Assembly (NCBI RefSeq): GCF_000283155.1
Contig: NW_004454177.1
Span: 2,230,128-2,294,127 of the forward strand
Direction of reading: 5' to 3'
Length of the DNA: 64,000 nt
Origin: Ceratotherium simum simum
Lineage: Eukaryota > Chordata > Mammalia > Perissodactyla > Rhinocerotidae
Shown here: positions 35,700 through 46,802 of the stretch, piece by piece
Numbering within the stretch: position 1 is the first letter of the stretch
How the letters are laid out: every line of letters starts with the position of its first letter
Notes under the pieces: generated by a model
The model's database searches: none
What the model saw: the letters and a program-made list of their open reading frames with translations, nothing else
Told to the model about the DNA's origin: nothing
Translations under genes and position numbers: made by a program

Positions 35700-35870
35700 T
35701 TCATGATAGAGCATGAGATTTGTAGTCATAGTCATAGTCATACATTTGTAGTCGTATGTACCCGTCCATAAAATGGGTACAATGAATATGGTCCTCACGT
35801 GGCTGATATGAAGCCTACATGTGATAACTGATAAAAAGTGCTTGCTGATAGAATGTGATAGAAAAATGGC
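35700..35870 (+). mobile_element. MIR SINE 3' part
   Basis: 'gtccataaaatgggtacaat', 'ggtcctcacgtggctgat' and 'gataaaaagtgcttgctg' match the MIR 3' half. Upstream, 'agtcat' is tandemly repeated three times at 35725-35742. Confidence 0.7.
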
Positions 35871-36339
35871 AGTTTCCTCCCATACCCAAAGGCCAGAATC
35901 AGAATAGATTTTGTCATCTCTGTCATTCTGCTGAATTTAGAAGGATAAATGAATTGGGCTCTATGGGGTCACGGGAGACACAGGTATAGCCAAGAAGAGA
36001 ATGGTGTTCTCTAAAGTGTGCAATGAAGTCCCAGAGACTTATGTACTCAAAGGTAATAATCAACACTGCTTTTCTCCTTTGTGGAACACATCCCTAAGAG
36101 GGAAAGCAGGCTTTGCACACAGAAGGCAGAGGAACGTTCTCTACGCATATCTGGCAGCTGCACTAACACGTGGTCCCAGGGACAGATTACATAATCCTGG
36201 AGCCAATAGTGAGCATCGGCTCTGTGAGATTTGCAGAGAAATAACAGTAAACTTTACGAACCATTATGCCGTCTTTGGCAGAATACCCAGAGACCCACTT
36301 GACAGCATAGGAGGAGCTAAAATATAAAGTTTTAAAAAT
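35871..36339. other. Single-copy sequence with a 108-codon ORF
   Basis: The plus strand is open from 36001 to 36327. The predicted product contains 'HRLCEICREITVNF' and has two nearby cysteines, but no complete zinc-binding set, no signal peptide and no family match that I recognise. CpG sites are kept here. It is probably a chance ORF. Confidence 0.4.
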
Positions 36340-36905
36340 GCGTTATATTAGAAATCTATCACCATGTAACAAATTATTCCAAACTCAGAAGTTTAAAACA
36401 ATAAATATTATCTTACAGTTTATGTGGTTCAGAAATCCAGGAGCAGCTTAGCTGGGTATGATTGACTCAGAGTCCATTATGAGTTGAAGTCAAGGTGTTG
36501 GCTAGGGTTGCAGTTATCTCCAAGCTGGACTGGGGAAGGATCTGCTTCCAAGATGACTGACATGCTTGCTGTCAGGCTTCACAGTTCTCTCCAGAGTGCC
36601 TGCGTGCCCTCATACGGTAGCAACTGCCTTCCCTCTCCCCAGGGCTGCTCATGACATGGCAGCTGGCTCCTCTCAGAGCAGGTGGTCTGAAAGGGTGGTA
36701 GCGGGGAAGTGCACCCAAAACAGAATCCATCATCTTTTTATATCCCAGTATTAGAAGTAACATCCCATGATTCTATTCTACTCACCAGAAGTGAGTCACT
36801 AAGTGCAACCTACACTCAAGGGGAGGGGAATTAAGCTCCACCTCTTGAGTGATAGAGAATCAAAGAAGGTATAGACGCATCTTTAAAACCACCACACGCA
36901 TTGAA
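36340..36905 (-). mobile_element. MLT1-type LTR, minus strand
   Basis: The plus strand shows 'aacaaattattccaaactc', 'gtttaaaacaataaat', 'tctgcttccaagatgac', 'gaagtgagtcactaagtgc' and 'aattaagctccacctcttga'. The same phrase order occurs at 41402-41935, so the two are copies of the same LTR family. Read in the sense direction it ends with AATAAA-type and 'ttaagccactaag'-type sequence. Confidence 0.78.
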
Positions 36906-37039
36906 AGGAAGAAGTCAATTTTAAAAAAAAACAGTAGGCCTATTGGTGGTCATGCTGTGAAAGACCTTGGATGAAAAGGAGACAATAGAATCTGAATGGA
37001 CTCTATTTTATCCACTCTGAATAAGAAATTAGTGAGATC

Positions 37040-37452
37040 TCAAACTGTCTGAAAGAGCCTGCTGTGTTCATAGAACACATTTTCTTTTCCTTCTGGACGC
37101 AGAGCTATCAGCTACATTTCCCAACCTTCTTTATAGGTATCTGGGGTTGTGAGACTGAGTTCTGGCCAATTAAATGTGGGCAGAAGAGATATCTACCCTT
37201 TCCAGGCCTGCCCCATAAAGACTTCTTCCACAGCCTCTTTTCTCTACTGAATGGAAATACTAATTGGAGGTGACTCGAGGACCTAGAAGAGGGTGGAGCC
37301 ATAAGAGAAAGGAGCCCAGGTCCCCAAATGAGCCATTGGAAGTCTGCCAGTCAGGGACATCTGATGTGAATTGACATGAGCAAAAATGAACTTCTATTGT
37401 TTAAACCATTGGGGCTTTGAGGGTTGTTTGTTATAGCAGTTAGTATGACATT
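37040..37452 (+). mobile_element. Probable MaLR/LTR-type fossil, sense
   Basis: 'gagttctggccaattaaatg', 'aggcctgccccataaag', then the tail 'cttctattgtttaaacc', 'ggggctttgagggttgttt' and 'tatagcagttagtatgaca' match the LTR ending shared with 25330-25400. The 5' border is unclear. Confidence 0.65.
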
Positions 37453-37624
37453 CTAACTCATTCACTGTCTTTTAAGGGAGGTGGTTCAAAGGTGATAGAT
37501 TAAATAATGTTGAGTCTAAAGGATATTCTAAACATGAATTAATAAGATTATATTCTTCTAAGGGCTTTTAAAGAAATTCAAGAGTAAGCTTGTGAAGTGG
37601 TTATTTAAAACATCTACTGTGCCC

Positions 37625-37922
37625 GGGCCGGCCCCGTGGCTTAGCTGTTAAGTGCACGCGCTCCGCTACTGGCGGCCCTGGCTAGGATCCCGGGCGCGCA
37701 CCCACGCACCGCTTGTCCCGCCATGCTGAGGCCGCATCCCACATACAGTAACTAGAAGGATGTGCAACTATGACATACAACTATCTACTGGGGCTTTGGG
37801 GAAAAAGAAGGAGGAGGATTGGCAATAGATGTTAGCTCAGAGCTGGTCTTCCTCAGCAAAAAGAGGAGGATTAGCATGGATGTTAGCTCAGGGCTGATCT
37901 TCCTCAAAAAAATAAAAATAAA
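37625..37922 (+). mobile_element. ERE-type SINE, composite A plus B tail
   Basis: 'ggccggccccgtggcttagc', B-box region 'ctaggatcccggg', 'ctatctactggggctttgg', two 'gatgttagctcag' modules and an A-rich tail. A perfect 18-base duplication, AAAACATCTACTGTGCCC, flanks it at 37607-37624 and 37923-37940, the longest in the window. Confidence 0.98.
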
Positions 37923-38117
37923 AAAACATCTACTGTGCCCTATGACCAATAAATTGCTAGTGTTACTCTGATTCTTGGAATGTGCTCTGGGAAACAGACC
38001 AGTAACTTTTGATTCCACACTGATTAAGATACGGAATCCATTGTAGAGTATAAAATTATTATCAACAAAACATAGATAATATGCTTGGCCTTGGGGAAAA
38101 TCAGCTAGTAAGTGACA

Positions 38118-38400
38118 TAGCATAATGGAAAAAGCTATCGTCTTTGGAGTTAGACAGACCTAGGATTGTATGTGTTCCATCATTTTTAACTCATATAACC
38201 CTAAGTTTCTTACTCAATTTATTTGAGTCTCAGTTTTCTAATCTATAAGATGGGGATGACGATAATAATAATAATTATATCATTTACCTGATAAGTTTGC
38301 AGTGAGAATTAACTGAGATAACCTACGTAAAGCAGATAGAAATTACACATAGTAAGTGCTCAGTAAGTGTTAACCATTATTATTATCATTGTTGCAATTT
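38118..38400 (+). mobile_element. MIR SINE
   Basis: 'gcataatggaaaaagc', 'tttggagttagacagacc', 'gtctcagttttctaatctataag' region, 'gatggggatgacgataat' and 'agtaagtgctcagtaag' follow the MIR from head to tail. An ATA/ATT-rich run sits at the place where MIR has 'aataatagtacc'. Confidence 0.88.
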
Positions 38401-39306
38401 TTGTTATTTTGGGGAGGGAAAGTAATGCCTTGCTAGTCTCTAATTGTCGCTTTTTGAGGAGGGATAAATAAGGTTATAGATAAATAGAAGTAAAGACTAT
38501 AATTAATTGAAGCATCAAGAAGGCCTTGTATTAAGGCTAATGGCAACAATCTCCTATGGGTAACTAAGGGAAGATTTTACTGTGATAGGTAAACTTTGTG
38601 GGAAACTATGAGAAATGATAACCCAAAACATATTTGTCAGATGCAAGAATCCGTGAGTTTTCAGTCATAAGCTAGGAAAGGGATAACGACTTAGACATCC
38701 TTGTCACTTTGATTGTCCTCTGGAGACAGCTGCTATCACGAAGTGAGAAACTCCAGCAATGTGGAAAAGAAAGGTGAAGGCAAAAGCCAGAACCTGGTGA
38801 AGTGGCTTGGCTGCCATGACTGGCCCCAGAAAGAGCAACTGGTGGATCCAACATATTTGGAGAAAATGGACAACTCAGGACTATCATGCAGGTATCACCA
38901 TGAGGAGAGTGAGAGGTCCATTTTACCAGGCAGCACTCGCTCTAGAAGAAATCGAGGTAATTCTCAAATTTTTATTGGAAGTATTATTGCAGGAGGCCAG
39001 TCTAACAGTCCAGGCCAATGCAGCAAGCTAGTAAGACCTAGGGGCTCTAACCAAATAGGTGTGGTTTGAGGCAGCTCAGACTCTGAGCTGAGATTGGAAG
39101 GGAAATTGAGGCAGAAAGATGGTTGTATAGTCTGGGCCAACAGGAATGGTTGGGTTTGAGGAGTAGGGAGTAGACATTAAGAAATGTTCTAACTGCCTTC
39201 CCACACCAGGAACCAGATCAAGTTGGCAAACGTCGGTCAGAGCTGAGGACCTTGATTCACTTCTTTCAGAAGCCAGAATTGCCCAGGGCCTATAGGTAAG
39301 CCCATC
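38401..39306. other. Single-copy sequence with overlapping ORFs
   Basis: A 118-codon plus-strand ORF (38713-39069) overlaps a 74-codon one in another frame. Neither has a domain, signal or family match that I can see. No repeat was recognised. Confidence 0.4.
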
Positions 39307-39322
39307 AAAAATAGATACAGCT

Positions 39323-39550
39323 AGGGGCCGTCCCTATGGCCTAGCGGTTAAGTGTGCGCGCTCCGCTGCTGGCCACTGGGGTTCAGATCCCGAGTGCGCA
39401 CTGATGCACTGCTTGTCAGGCCATGCTGTGGTGGCGTCCCATATAAAGTAGAGAAAGATGGGCACAGATGTTAGCCCAGGTCCAGTCTTCCTCAGCAAAA
39501 AGAGGATGATTGGCATGTTTGTTAGCTCAGGGCTGATCTTCCTCAAACAA
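39323..39550 (+). mobile_element. ERE-type SINE (tail type B)
   Basis: 'ggggccgtccctatggcc' head, 'gcggttaagtgtgcgcgc', 'ggttcagatcccgag', 'ccatataaagtagagaaag', 'cacagatgttagcccag' and the tail 'cttcctcaaac'. The flanking 16 bases, AAAAATAGATACAGCT (39307-39322) and AAAAATTGATACTGCT (39551-39566), differ at two places. Confidence 0.95.
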
Positions 39551-39569
39551 AAAAATTGATACTGCTTAA

Positions 39570-40527
39570 GAGAGCTGAGAAAGACTGGGATAGGGGAATG
39601 GTCACAGACTGACAGCTACCTGAAAAGCTCTGAACAAGTTAACGAGGGCACATAAAATGATAAAAGATACAGTCCACAATGAAAAACTTGCATGACTCTC
39701 TGTGCACTAAATACTGTAGCTACAAAATTCATGAAGCAAAGCCTCCAGAAATTATGAGAAACTCATCAATAGTAAGGGATTTATTAGGCTTCTCTCACCT
39801 ATTGATAGATCAGAGAAGATATTGCAGATAACATTCTCTGATTAAAATGCAGTAAAACTAAGACTAGGAAAAAAAAACAACCTACCATCTAGAAATTTAG
39901 AAATTAAATCATTCTTGGGTCAAGGAGGAAAGTAAGGTTAGAATTGATGCCTATGTAGAAAATAATAATATGAGACCCTGTGTGATACAGTGAAAGCAGA
40001 GCTTAGTGGAAAATTCATGGTTTTGAAAACTGTTTATATTAATAAGCGGAAAGATTAAAAATAATTGAATTAAGTATGAAATTCAAGAAGGAAAAAAAGT
40101 AATCCAAAGAAAACAGAATAAAGATAAAAACAGAAGTTAATAATAAAATCCAAAAAGGTAGAATAAATAAATATACTCAAGAAGTACATCTTAAAAAAGT
40201 AAAACAAAATAGATAAAATATTAGCTAATTAAAGCACAAATACATAAAGTAAGAAATAAGAATAGGTAAATAACCACAGATAGAGAACAAAAGAATCTTT
40301 AAAAACTACTTTGCACGTTTCTGCAGATAAATATAAGAGCCTAGTTGAAATGGACACTTTTCTAGAAAACTGTAAATTGCCAAAACTAACCTCAGAAGAG
40401 ATCAAAAGTTTAAAACTACCCATATTCGTAAAAGAAATATAAAAAATTTTAAAGAATTAGGCCTACATGTTTTCACAAAAAATTCAACCAAACTTTAAAA
40501 ACAGACAATTTCAATGTAATTTAAACC
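39570..40527 (+). mobile_element. L1 LINE, sense ORF2 region
   Basis: A-rich sense sequence with L1 ORF2 phrases such as 'attctctgattaaaatgcag', 'gaagtacatcttaaaaaag', 'gaaatggacacttttctag' and 'ttcacaaaaaattcaacc'. Unlike the first 15 kb, the L1 here is on the plus strand. Frames are badly broken. Confidence 0.78.
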
Positions 40528-40684
40528 CATGCTGTTTAGAGGGACTGAGGACTGGCAGATGGGCCCCACCTGGGAGTGAGTGAGAAGCACAGAGTCTCAG
40601 GCCCCACTTCAAACCTACTGAAGGAAGATCTGGTTTTAACAAGATTCCTAGGAGATTATATGCACATTACAGTTTGAGAAAACT
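40528..40684 (+). mobile_element. MER20-like hAT-Charlie fossil
   Basis: 'gggccccacctgggagtg', 'caggccccacttcaaacc', 'ggttttaacaagattcc' and 'acagtttgagaaaactg' follow the order of the MER20-type element (consensus ending 'gtttgagaaccactg'). It interrupts L1. The name is by memory and could be a sister family. Confidence 0.6.
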
Positions 40685-40693
40685 GTTTTATAC

Positions 40694-40916
40694 CAGGGTT
40701 TGACAAACTATGACCCATAGGCCAAATCCAGCCTTCCTCTTCTGTTTATAAATAAAGTTTTATTGGAACACAGCCAAATTCATTTGTTTACGTATCGTTA
40801 TGGTGGCTTTCCCACTACACTAGTAGAGTCGAGTAGTTGGGGACAGTGACCATACAGGCCACAAAGCATAATATATTTACCATCTGGCCCTCTACAGAAA
40901 AAGCTGGCTGACTCTG
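40694..40916 (+). mobile_element. hAT-type DNA transposon fossil with 8-base duplication
   Basis: It begins 'cagggtttgacaaac' and ends 'gctggctgactctg', imperfect terminal inverted repeats of the CAGGGGTCGGCAAAC type. Interior phrases are 'ataaagttttattggaac', 'cgagtagttggggacag' and 'accatctggccctctac'. The flanks TTTTATAC (40686-40693) and ATTTATAC (40917-40924) match at 7 of 8 bases, the duplication length of hAT transposases. The exact family name is not certain. Confidence 0.85.
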
Positions 40917-41401
40917 ATTTATACTGTTCCAGAAAAATGAGAAAAGCTTCCATTTCTATTGTGATACCAGACTAACAACGATTACAAAAATATCAAATAG
41001 GTCACAAAAACTTCAGACTTAGCAAAGAGTTCACAAACAATAAATAGTAAAATAAGATCATGCTGACTTATGAATATCAATGCAAAACTGGAACTCTATC
41101 AATATTATTTCAGAGAAAAATCATAAGATAATACAGTTAAGTGTTGAAAAGAAATTTGACAAAGTTCAACATCATTCTTGATTTTTAAAAAACTATTAGT
41201 AAAATGGTAATAAATTTCCTTAACATAATAAAAGTCATGAATTTCACCTAAATCTGTCATCAGGCTTGACGGGGAAATAATAAAATGATTTCTGTTAAAA
41301 TCAGGACCATTATAATCATACATAAACATTGCAATCCTAAGTACCATAAGAGAATCAATTGAAAAAACTATGGCAAACAATAAAACAATTCAGGAAGGTA
41401 C
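40917..41401 (+). mobile_element. L1 LINE, sense ORF2 region continued
   Basis: L1 resumes after the hAT copy: 'ttccagaaaaatgagaaaag', 'gcaaagagttcacaaac', 'gaaaagaaatttgacaaagt' and 'caatcctaagtaccataag', in reverse-transcriptase-region order. Confidence 0.75.
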
Positions 41402-41935
41402 ACGTATTAGTTATTTATTGCTGCTTGACAAATTATCCCAAAATTTAGCAGCTTAAAACAACAGACATTTTTTATCTCACAAAATTTCTGAGGGTTGGGA
41501 ATCCAGGAGCAGCTGAACCGGGTGGTTCTGACTCAGAGTCTCTCAGGAGGCTACAGACAAGTTGTTGGCCAGGGCCACAAGCTTCCGACGCTTGACAGGG
41601 GCTGGGAATTCACATCCAAGATGACTCCCTCACATGGCAGTGGGTGGGAGGCCTCAGTTTCTCACTGGCTGTTGGCATCTGTTCTTTGCCACGTGGGCCT
41701 CTCTGCAAAGTTGCCTGAATGTCCTCCCAACATAGCAGCTGGTTTCAAGAGGGAGTGCAAGCAAGCAGGAAGCAGCAGTGCCTTTTACTATCTAGTTGAT
41801 GAAGTGGCGCACCATCGCTTCTGCATTAGAAGTGAGACACTAGGTCTGTACACTCAAGGGAAGGGGAATTAAGCTCCACCTCTTGAAAGGAAAAATATTA
41901 AAGAATGTAATACCATCATGGTACCACGCCATATA
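41402..41935 (-). mobile_element. MLT1-type LTR, minus strand, in L1
   Basis: Opens 'gtattagttatttattgctg', then 'agcagcttaaaacaacag', 'tctgagggttgggaatcc', 'gaagtgagacactaggtc', 'aattaagctccacctcttg'. It is the same family as 36340-36905 and interrupts the plus-strand L1. Confidence 0.8.
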
Positions 41936-41989
41936 CCATCAAGGTATGTGATACATAATTCATGTACAAAATCAACACTATAACATTCC

Positions 41990-42858
41990 TAACACAGCAG
42001 TTAAAAAATATAATGGATATAAAAAGAAAAAGAAATAGAAAAATGTACAAAAGAGATGAGCAGGCAATTTATAAAAGAAAAAGGAAACCTAGATGGTTAA
42101 TGAACATATGAAAGATGCTCAAACTCACTAATAATTAGAAAAATTCAAATTAAATGAGATACTCTTTCATACCACTTCAGATTGGAAAATGTTAACGTTC
42201 TACAATACCAGGTGAAAGCCAGGATGTGGAACATAGGAAACTCTTAAACGTGGTTGGTGGGAGTATATCACCTTCAAAACAATTTGACACTATCTGGTAA
42301 ATTTGATGATCAATTACCCCACAACACTTCAATTCTACTCCCAGAGAAACTCTCTCTTGCGTACAAGGAGATATGGACAAGAATGTTCCTGTCATCGTTG
42401 TTTCTAATAGGAAGAAGAGAAATAGGACACCCTAAATTTACATTTCCAGGAGTATGGGTAAATAAATTGTGAAATACTCATTCAATGTAATGAATGAACT
42501 AGAACATTACATATCGATATAGATGAATTCTCAAATACATTGAGTGACAAAAGCAAGCCGCAGAAGAATAAATTAATGTAAAGCTTAAAATCATACAAAA
42601 CAATTCCGTGTGTTGTTTAAGAATACATACCTATATAGTAAAATTATTTTAAAGAATGCATAGGAATGATATACACCAAATGCAGATAATGATCACTTCT
42701 GGGAGGGAATGAGAAGAATGTGATAGGGAGAGATAGATGGGGATCTCAACTTTATTACTAGTGTTTTATTTATTAAGCTAAGTGGTGAACACATGGGCAA
42801 TTGTTTTATTATTTTTCATGGCTTTTTAAGTGTTATTTCATAATAAAAAAGTTTAAAG
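41990..42858 (+). mobile_element. L1 LINE 3' end, sense
   Basis: Includes 'gaacatatgaaagatgctc', 'aatgagatactctttcatac', 'gaaagccaggatgtgg' and the 3' UTR phrases 'gatcacttctgggaggg' and 'tcatggctttttaagtg'. This is the 3' end of the plus-strand LINE block. Confidence 0.82.
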
Positions 42859-43770
42859 GCAATGTAATGGAAGAAAATATCCCATTTAAAATTGCAACAA
42901 GGGAAGAAGCTAAAATACATAAACATTTAAAATAACCTCAGAAGACAGAAGGGATAAATTTAACTACATTTTTTGGCATGGTAAATGAAATATAAATAAA
43001 ACGTAAAGATTAATGAAAACTTGGGAAAATATTTCCATATTCCAAAGGGCTAATGTCTTTAATACATACAGAGTTCCTTGTTAAAAGTCATGTGACCAAT
43101 AATCCAGAACAATAATAGGCTAAAATCACAAACTGACAATCCACAGGAATAGAAATAGCATTTGAATACATGAAAAATGCAAGTGGAAACCATGAAATAA
43201 TATGTTTGCCAATTGTATTGTCAAAGATAAAGAGGTTGGTGAGGACGCGAGGAAACAGTTACTCGCACGTATTGTTGCCCAGTTATATGGGAGTGTATGT
43301 TGTCAAATTGTCTACAAAGGGGCATCTATAATGATCTATCAAAATGTAAAGAGTCCACATCCTTTGACCTAGAAATTCCACCTCTATGAATTTTTCCTGG
43401 TGATATACTTGCACATGTGTGAAATGATTTATTACATTGTTTGTAATTGCAAAAAATGGGAACAAATTAAATATCCCTTGATAGGAGCTTGGTAAAATAA
43501 AATATGATACATCCATTGAATTGAATACAAGGTAGTGGTTTTAAAGTGGGGTTATTTCTGTGTGCATATTGAAGAAACATCTCCGAGACAAATTGCAGAG
43601 CAAAAGTGATGTGTGGAACAGTGTGTATGCTACCATATGCAGAGGAAAAAAGAACTGTGCATATATTTGCTTATTTATACATAGAAAATTCCTGAAAGGA
43701 GAAGAATGAAACTAATAATAGTTACTGCCTCCAGTATTATGAGAGAACTTTGAATTACGTAAACAAACAA
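42859..43770 (+). mobile_element. Further L1 LINE 3' end, sense
   Basis: A second L1 starts within ORF2 ('tgcaacaagggaagaagc' region) and runs to its 3' UTR: 'attccacctctatgaattt', 'gtttgtaattgcaaaaaatggg', 'atgatacatccattgaat'. It lies directly behind the previous 3' end, so two plus-strand L1 copies are stacked. Confidence 0.82.
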
Positions 43771-44584
43771 AAATAAACAAAAACTCTAAAACTAAGAAAC
43801 GAGGAAACCTGATCTAATTTAGCACCAAGGTATAAATTTTAAAATCCATTGTGCTAGCCATCTGAAAACAGGGGGATGTTGCTGATGTGCAATTCTGGCC
43901 TTAATTACTTTATTGCTAACCTCTAAACATTTCTCTCGAAAGGTCCTGCTACACGGCCAGTCAGAGAGAGCAAGAGGGAGAAAAAGAAATGTGGCTTGTT
44001 ATCAACGCAGCCCCACAAATCCAATCGGCATCCTAGAACTGCTTACCTTGTGCTTCCTGAGTCATTTCTAACGAGGGATAATGATGGCAAGGTGGGGAGG
44101 TCTCAGGTGGTGTGGAGGAAGGACACCAATGTAGGCCAGGTCAATTCTGATTCATTGCACATTGAACTTTTCAATTTTCCTTCCTTTGCACATTTACAGC
44201 CATTAGTTAGGAATTTGGGAACACTGCAAAGACAAGCAGTTGGCAAAATTGGCTTCAGTTCCCTTGTGTATTTAGCTTGGAACTGGAAATCTAGATGAAG
44301 AGAAACAGTGTCTGTCCTCAAGGAGATGCTATAGAACAGATGCCCCTGCTCTCAGAGATGGGGGGCACACACTCTGGGAGCGGAGCAGGGGCTTGAGGGA
44401 GGGGAGGGAAGACAGAGAAATCCTTACCAAAATATGTAAAAATAGAATGTGCACATGTGTTGACTGCATATCGAGGGAAGCGTAAAGTGAATAAAGCCGG
44501 GTGAGGTTCATTAGGAAATGTTTAGCGGCTCTGGAAGCACAGGGAAAACTATGTGATTTATTACATCGTCGACAGAAATGTTAA
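43771..44584. other. Single-copy non-coding sequence
   Basis: No repeat or domain was recognised. The longest frame (43996-44298, 100 codons) has no identifiable features. Confidence 0.45.
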
Positions 44585-44960
44585 ACGTGGAACATTTGTT
44601 GAGTACCTACAGTAGGCCAGGTACTGTTCTAGGTCTTAGGATCTGTCAGAGAATAAAATAAAGGCCTGATCCTCATGCTGATTACATTCTAGCAGCCAGG
44701 GCAAGGGGGGTGGGTAGGGAGAAAATAGATGATACACAAATAAGTAAACAAATCTATGAGATAATGTTAGGTAATGATCAATTTTAGAGTCAATTTGCAT
44801 GTTAATGGAAGAGAAGGACAAGGGGTAGGGCTAATTTCAGAGAAGTGATTGGGGAAGCCTCTCTGATGAGGTGACATTTGATTAGAGACCTGAGTAAAGT
44901 TAAGGAGCAAGCCATGAGGATCTATGAGGGAAGTGATAGTGCAAAGGCCCTTAGGCTGAA
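44585..44960 (-). mobile_element. L2 LINE 3' region
   Basis: 'gttgagtacctacagtaggcc', 'gatcctcatgctgattac', 'attctagcagccaggg', 'gaagcctctctgatgaggtg', 'gacatttgattagagacctg' and 'agtgcaaaggcccttagg' give an unusually long and ordered reversed L2 tail. Confidence 0.88.
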
Positions 44961-45129
44961 ACATGATTTTCTCCACACAGGTAAAGTATTCAGAAAATAA
45001 TGATAAGAAACAATTGAAACACACAAATGTACATTCTCTATGATTATGTATGCATAGAGATATATATCAGAAAAGACAATTGAAAAATATAAATCCTTAT
45101 AGTGCTTCAAGGAAGGGATAAAGACTGAG

Positions 45130-45240
45130 TGTTCTCAAGGGCAGGTAGTATCTTCTAATTCCTTGTGTCTGAATTCCTTGCGCCATGCCTGGTATATGTA
45201 AAATCTAAACAATATCTGATGACTAAATGAATGAATCATT
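45130..45240 (+). mobile_element. L2 LINE tail
   Basis: 'ccttgcgccatgcctgg' followed by 'aatatctgatgactaaatgaatgaatc' type sequence matches the extreme 3' end of L2. Confidence 0.65.
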
Positions 45241-45449
45241 GTAATTCTATTGAGAAAGTGTTATTCATCATTTAAAAAAATGAAACAAAATGGCTGTTTT
45301 TAAAAAAATTAAGTTGACAATAGCACATTGCATAGTGGAGTTTCCCAGAAAGATATGACTTTAGCTCTGGGCCAGCCCAAGATGTAATTCGGAAAGAAGA
45401 CAGAAGCCCAATTTTACGCATTACCTAATGTCTGCTACAGATTTGTCCA

Positions 45450-45630
45450 TGCGTTGTCTTGGGCAAGCCTCAGAACAGCTCAAGGAGGAAGGCACAGTTA
45501 TTCCCATATTGCAGTTGAGGACAATGAGGCACAGGGAGATTCAGTTTCTAGCCCACAGACCCAAGGCCAACAGACGGTAGAGCTGAACAGCAGATCTTCC
45601 AACTCTAAGTTCAGACTTCTGACAGCCACA
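45450..45630 (-). mobile_element. MIR SINE fragment
   Basis: 'gttattcccatattgcag', 'gaggacaatgaggcacaggg', 'cagacggtagagctgaac' and 'actctaagttcagacttctg' fit the reversed MIR. Confidence 0.75.
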
Positions 45631-45677
45631 GCTAGGAGAGGTCTACTCTAGACCTCTTCCCTCATGCTAACAATTTT

Positions 45678-45931
45678 AAAAAAAAATTTTTTTTGCTGAG
45701 GAAGATTGTCCCTGAGCTAACATCTGTTGCCAGTCTTCCTCTTTTTTTGCTGAGGAAGATTGCCCCTGAGCTAATATCTGTGCCAGTCTTCCTCTATTTT
45801 GTATGTGGGATGCCGCCACATCATGGCTTGATGAGTGGTGTGTAGGTCTGTGCCTAGGGTCCAAACCTGTGAACCCAGGCTGCCGAATCAGAGTGCACAA
45901 ACTTAACCACTACACCACCAGGCTGGCCCCC
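45678..45931 (-). mobile_element. ERE-type SINE (tail type B)
   Basis: 'ttgctgaggaagattgtcc', a second 'ttgctgaggaagattgcc', 'gtatgtgggatgccgcc', 'aaacttaaccactacacc' and 'ggctggcccc'. Flanking 15 bases CATGCTAACAATTTT (45663-45677) and CATGCCAACAATTTT (45932-45946) differ at one place. Confidence 0.96.
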
Positions 45932-46059
45932 CATGCCAACAATTTTTGAGTACCACTTCCTGGTCCCCAATGCTCTCAGTCATCCTGTATTTCCCAAACC
46001 CTCCCAATGTGGCACCTCATGGGAGCTGTTCCCTCTGCTACCCTCATCTCTGATCTTAG

Positions 46060-46275
46060 TGTCAAAAGAACTGGACCCAAAGCTCACATTTACCCTCTTA
46101 CCAATGGTGTGACTCTTGGCAGGTCATTTCATCTTTCTGAGTCTCACTTTTGTCATTTTTTAATGGAGATAACCATGTGTTGGAATTGTGGTGCAGAGTC
46201 AATGAAATCATGCAGTCAAAGTCTTTGGACCAGTGTCTGATATATATGGCAGATACTCAATAAATACAGGGTAAA
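46060..46275 (+). mobile_element. MIR SINE
   Basis: 'accaatggtgtgactcttgg', 'catttcatctttctgagtc', 'taatggagataaccatg', 'gcagatactcaataaatac' follow the MIR core and tail. Confidence 0.8.
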
Positions 46276-46797
46276 TCTATTTGTGGCCAACTTGTGTCTG
46301 GGTCTTGCTAATGATCGACTAACCTGATAAATGAATCCTGGATTAGTTACCAATGATGATAATAGTATAAAATATTGTGCCTCCCCAATAACACTGACAA
46401 TTTAACATAACTCAAATTAATTGCTGGTAGTGTGAAGGCCAATCAGGGCCTTCAGGGAAGACCTCATCGACATCTCTTACTTTGCTGTTCACCAGGAAGG
46501 CAGCCTATTTGTCCAAAATTCATTAGGCCATGACTTAGGCTCAGAGTAAATCTAACATGTAGGTTGACTGTCATAAATTGAATAAAAAACTCCTGCTAAG
46601 AAGAGAGCAGTCTGCATATCTTGCCCCTAAACTTAAGGTTCAGAAAAAAATGAAACCCTTCAAAACAGTCCAAAAATGAGTCAGTCTAGTGAGCCACATT
46701 TTCTGAAATCTAGGGTTTACCTTTTAATTCAAGAATTTTATTTTCTTAATCATCTTGACTGAGAGCAGGAGAACAGGATAGACGGGGAGCCTAAAAG
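46276..46797. other. Spacer without recognised feature
   Basis: No nameable repeat or gene was seen. Confidence 0.45.
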
Positions 46798-46802
46798 GTG
46801 GG

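Noticed and set aside
38713..39069. 118-codon plus-strand ORF
   Set aside because: No domain, a competing frame on the same strand, and no exon-like signals. Probably chance.
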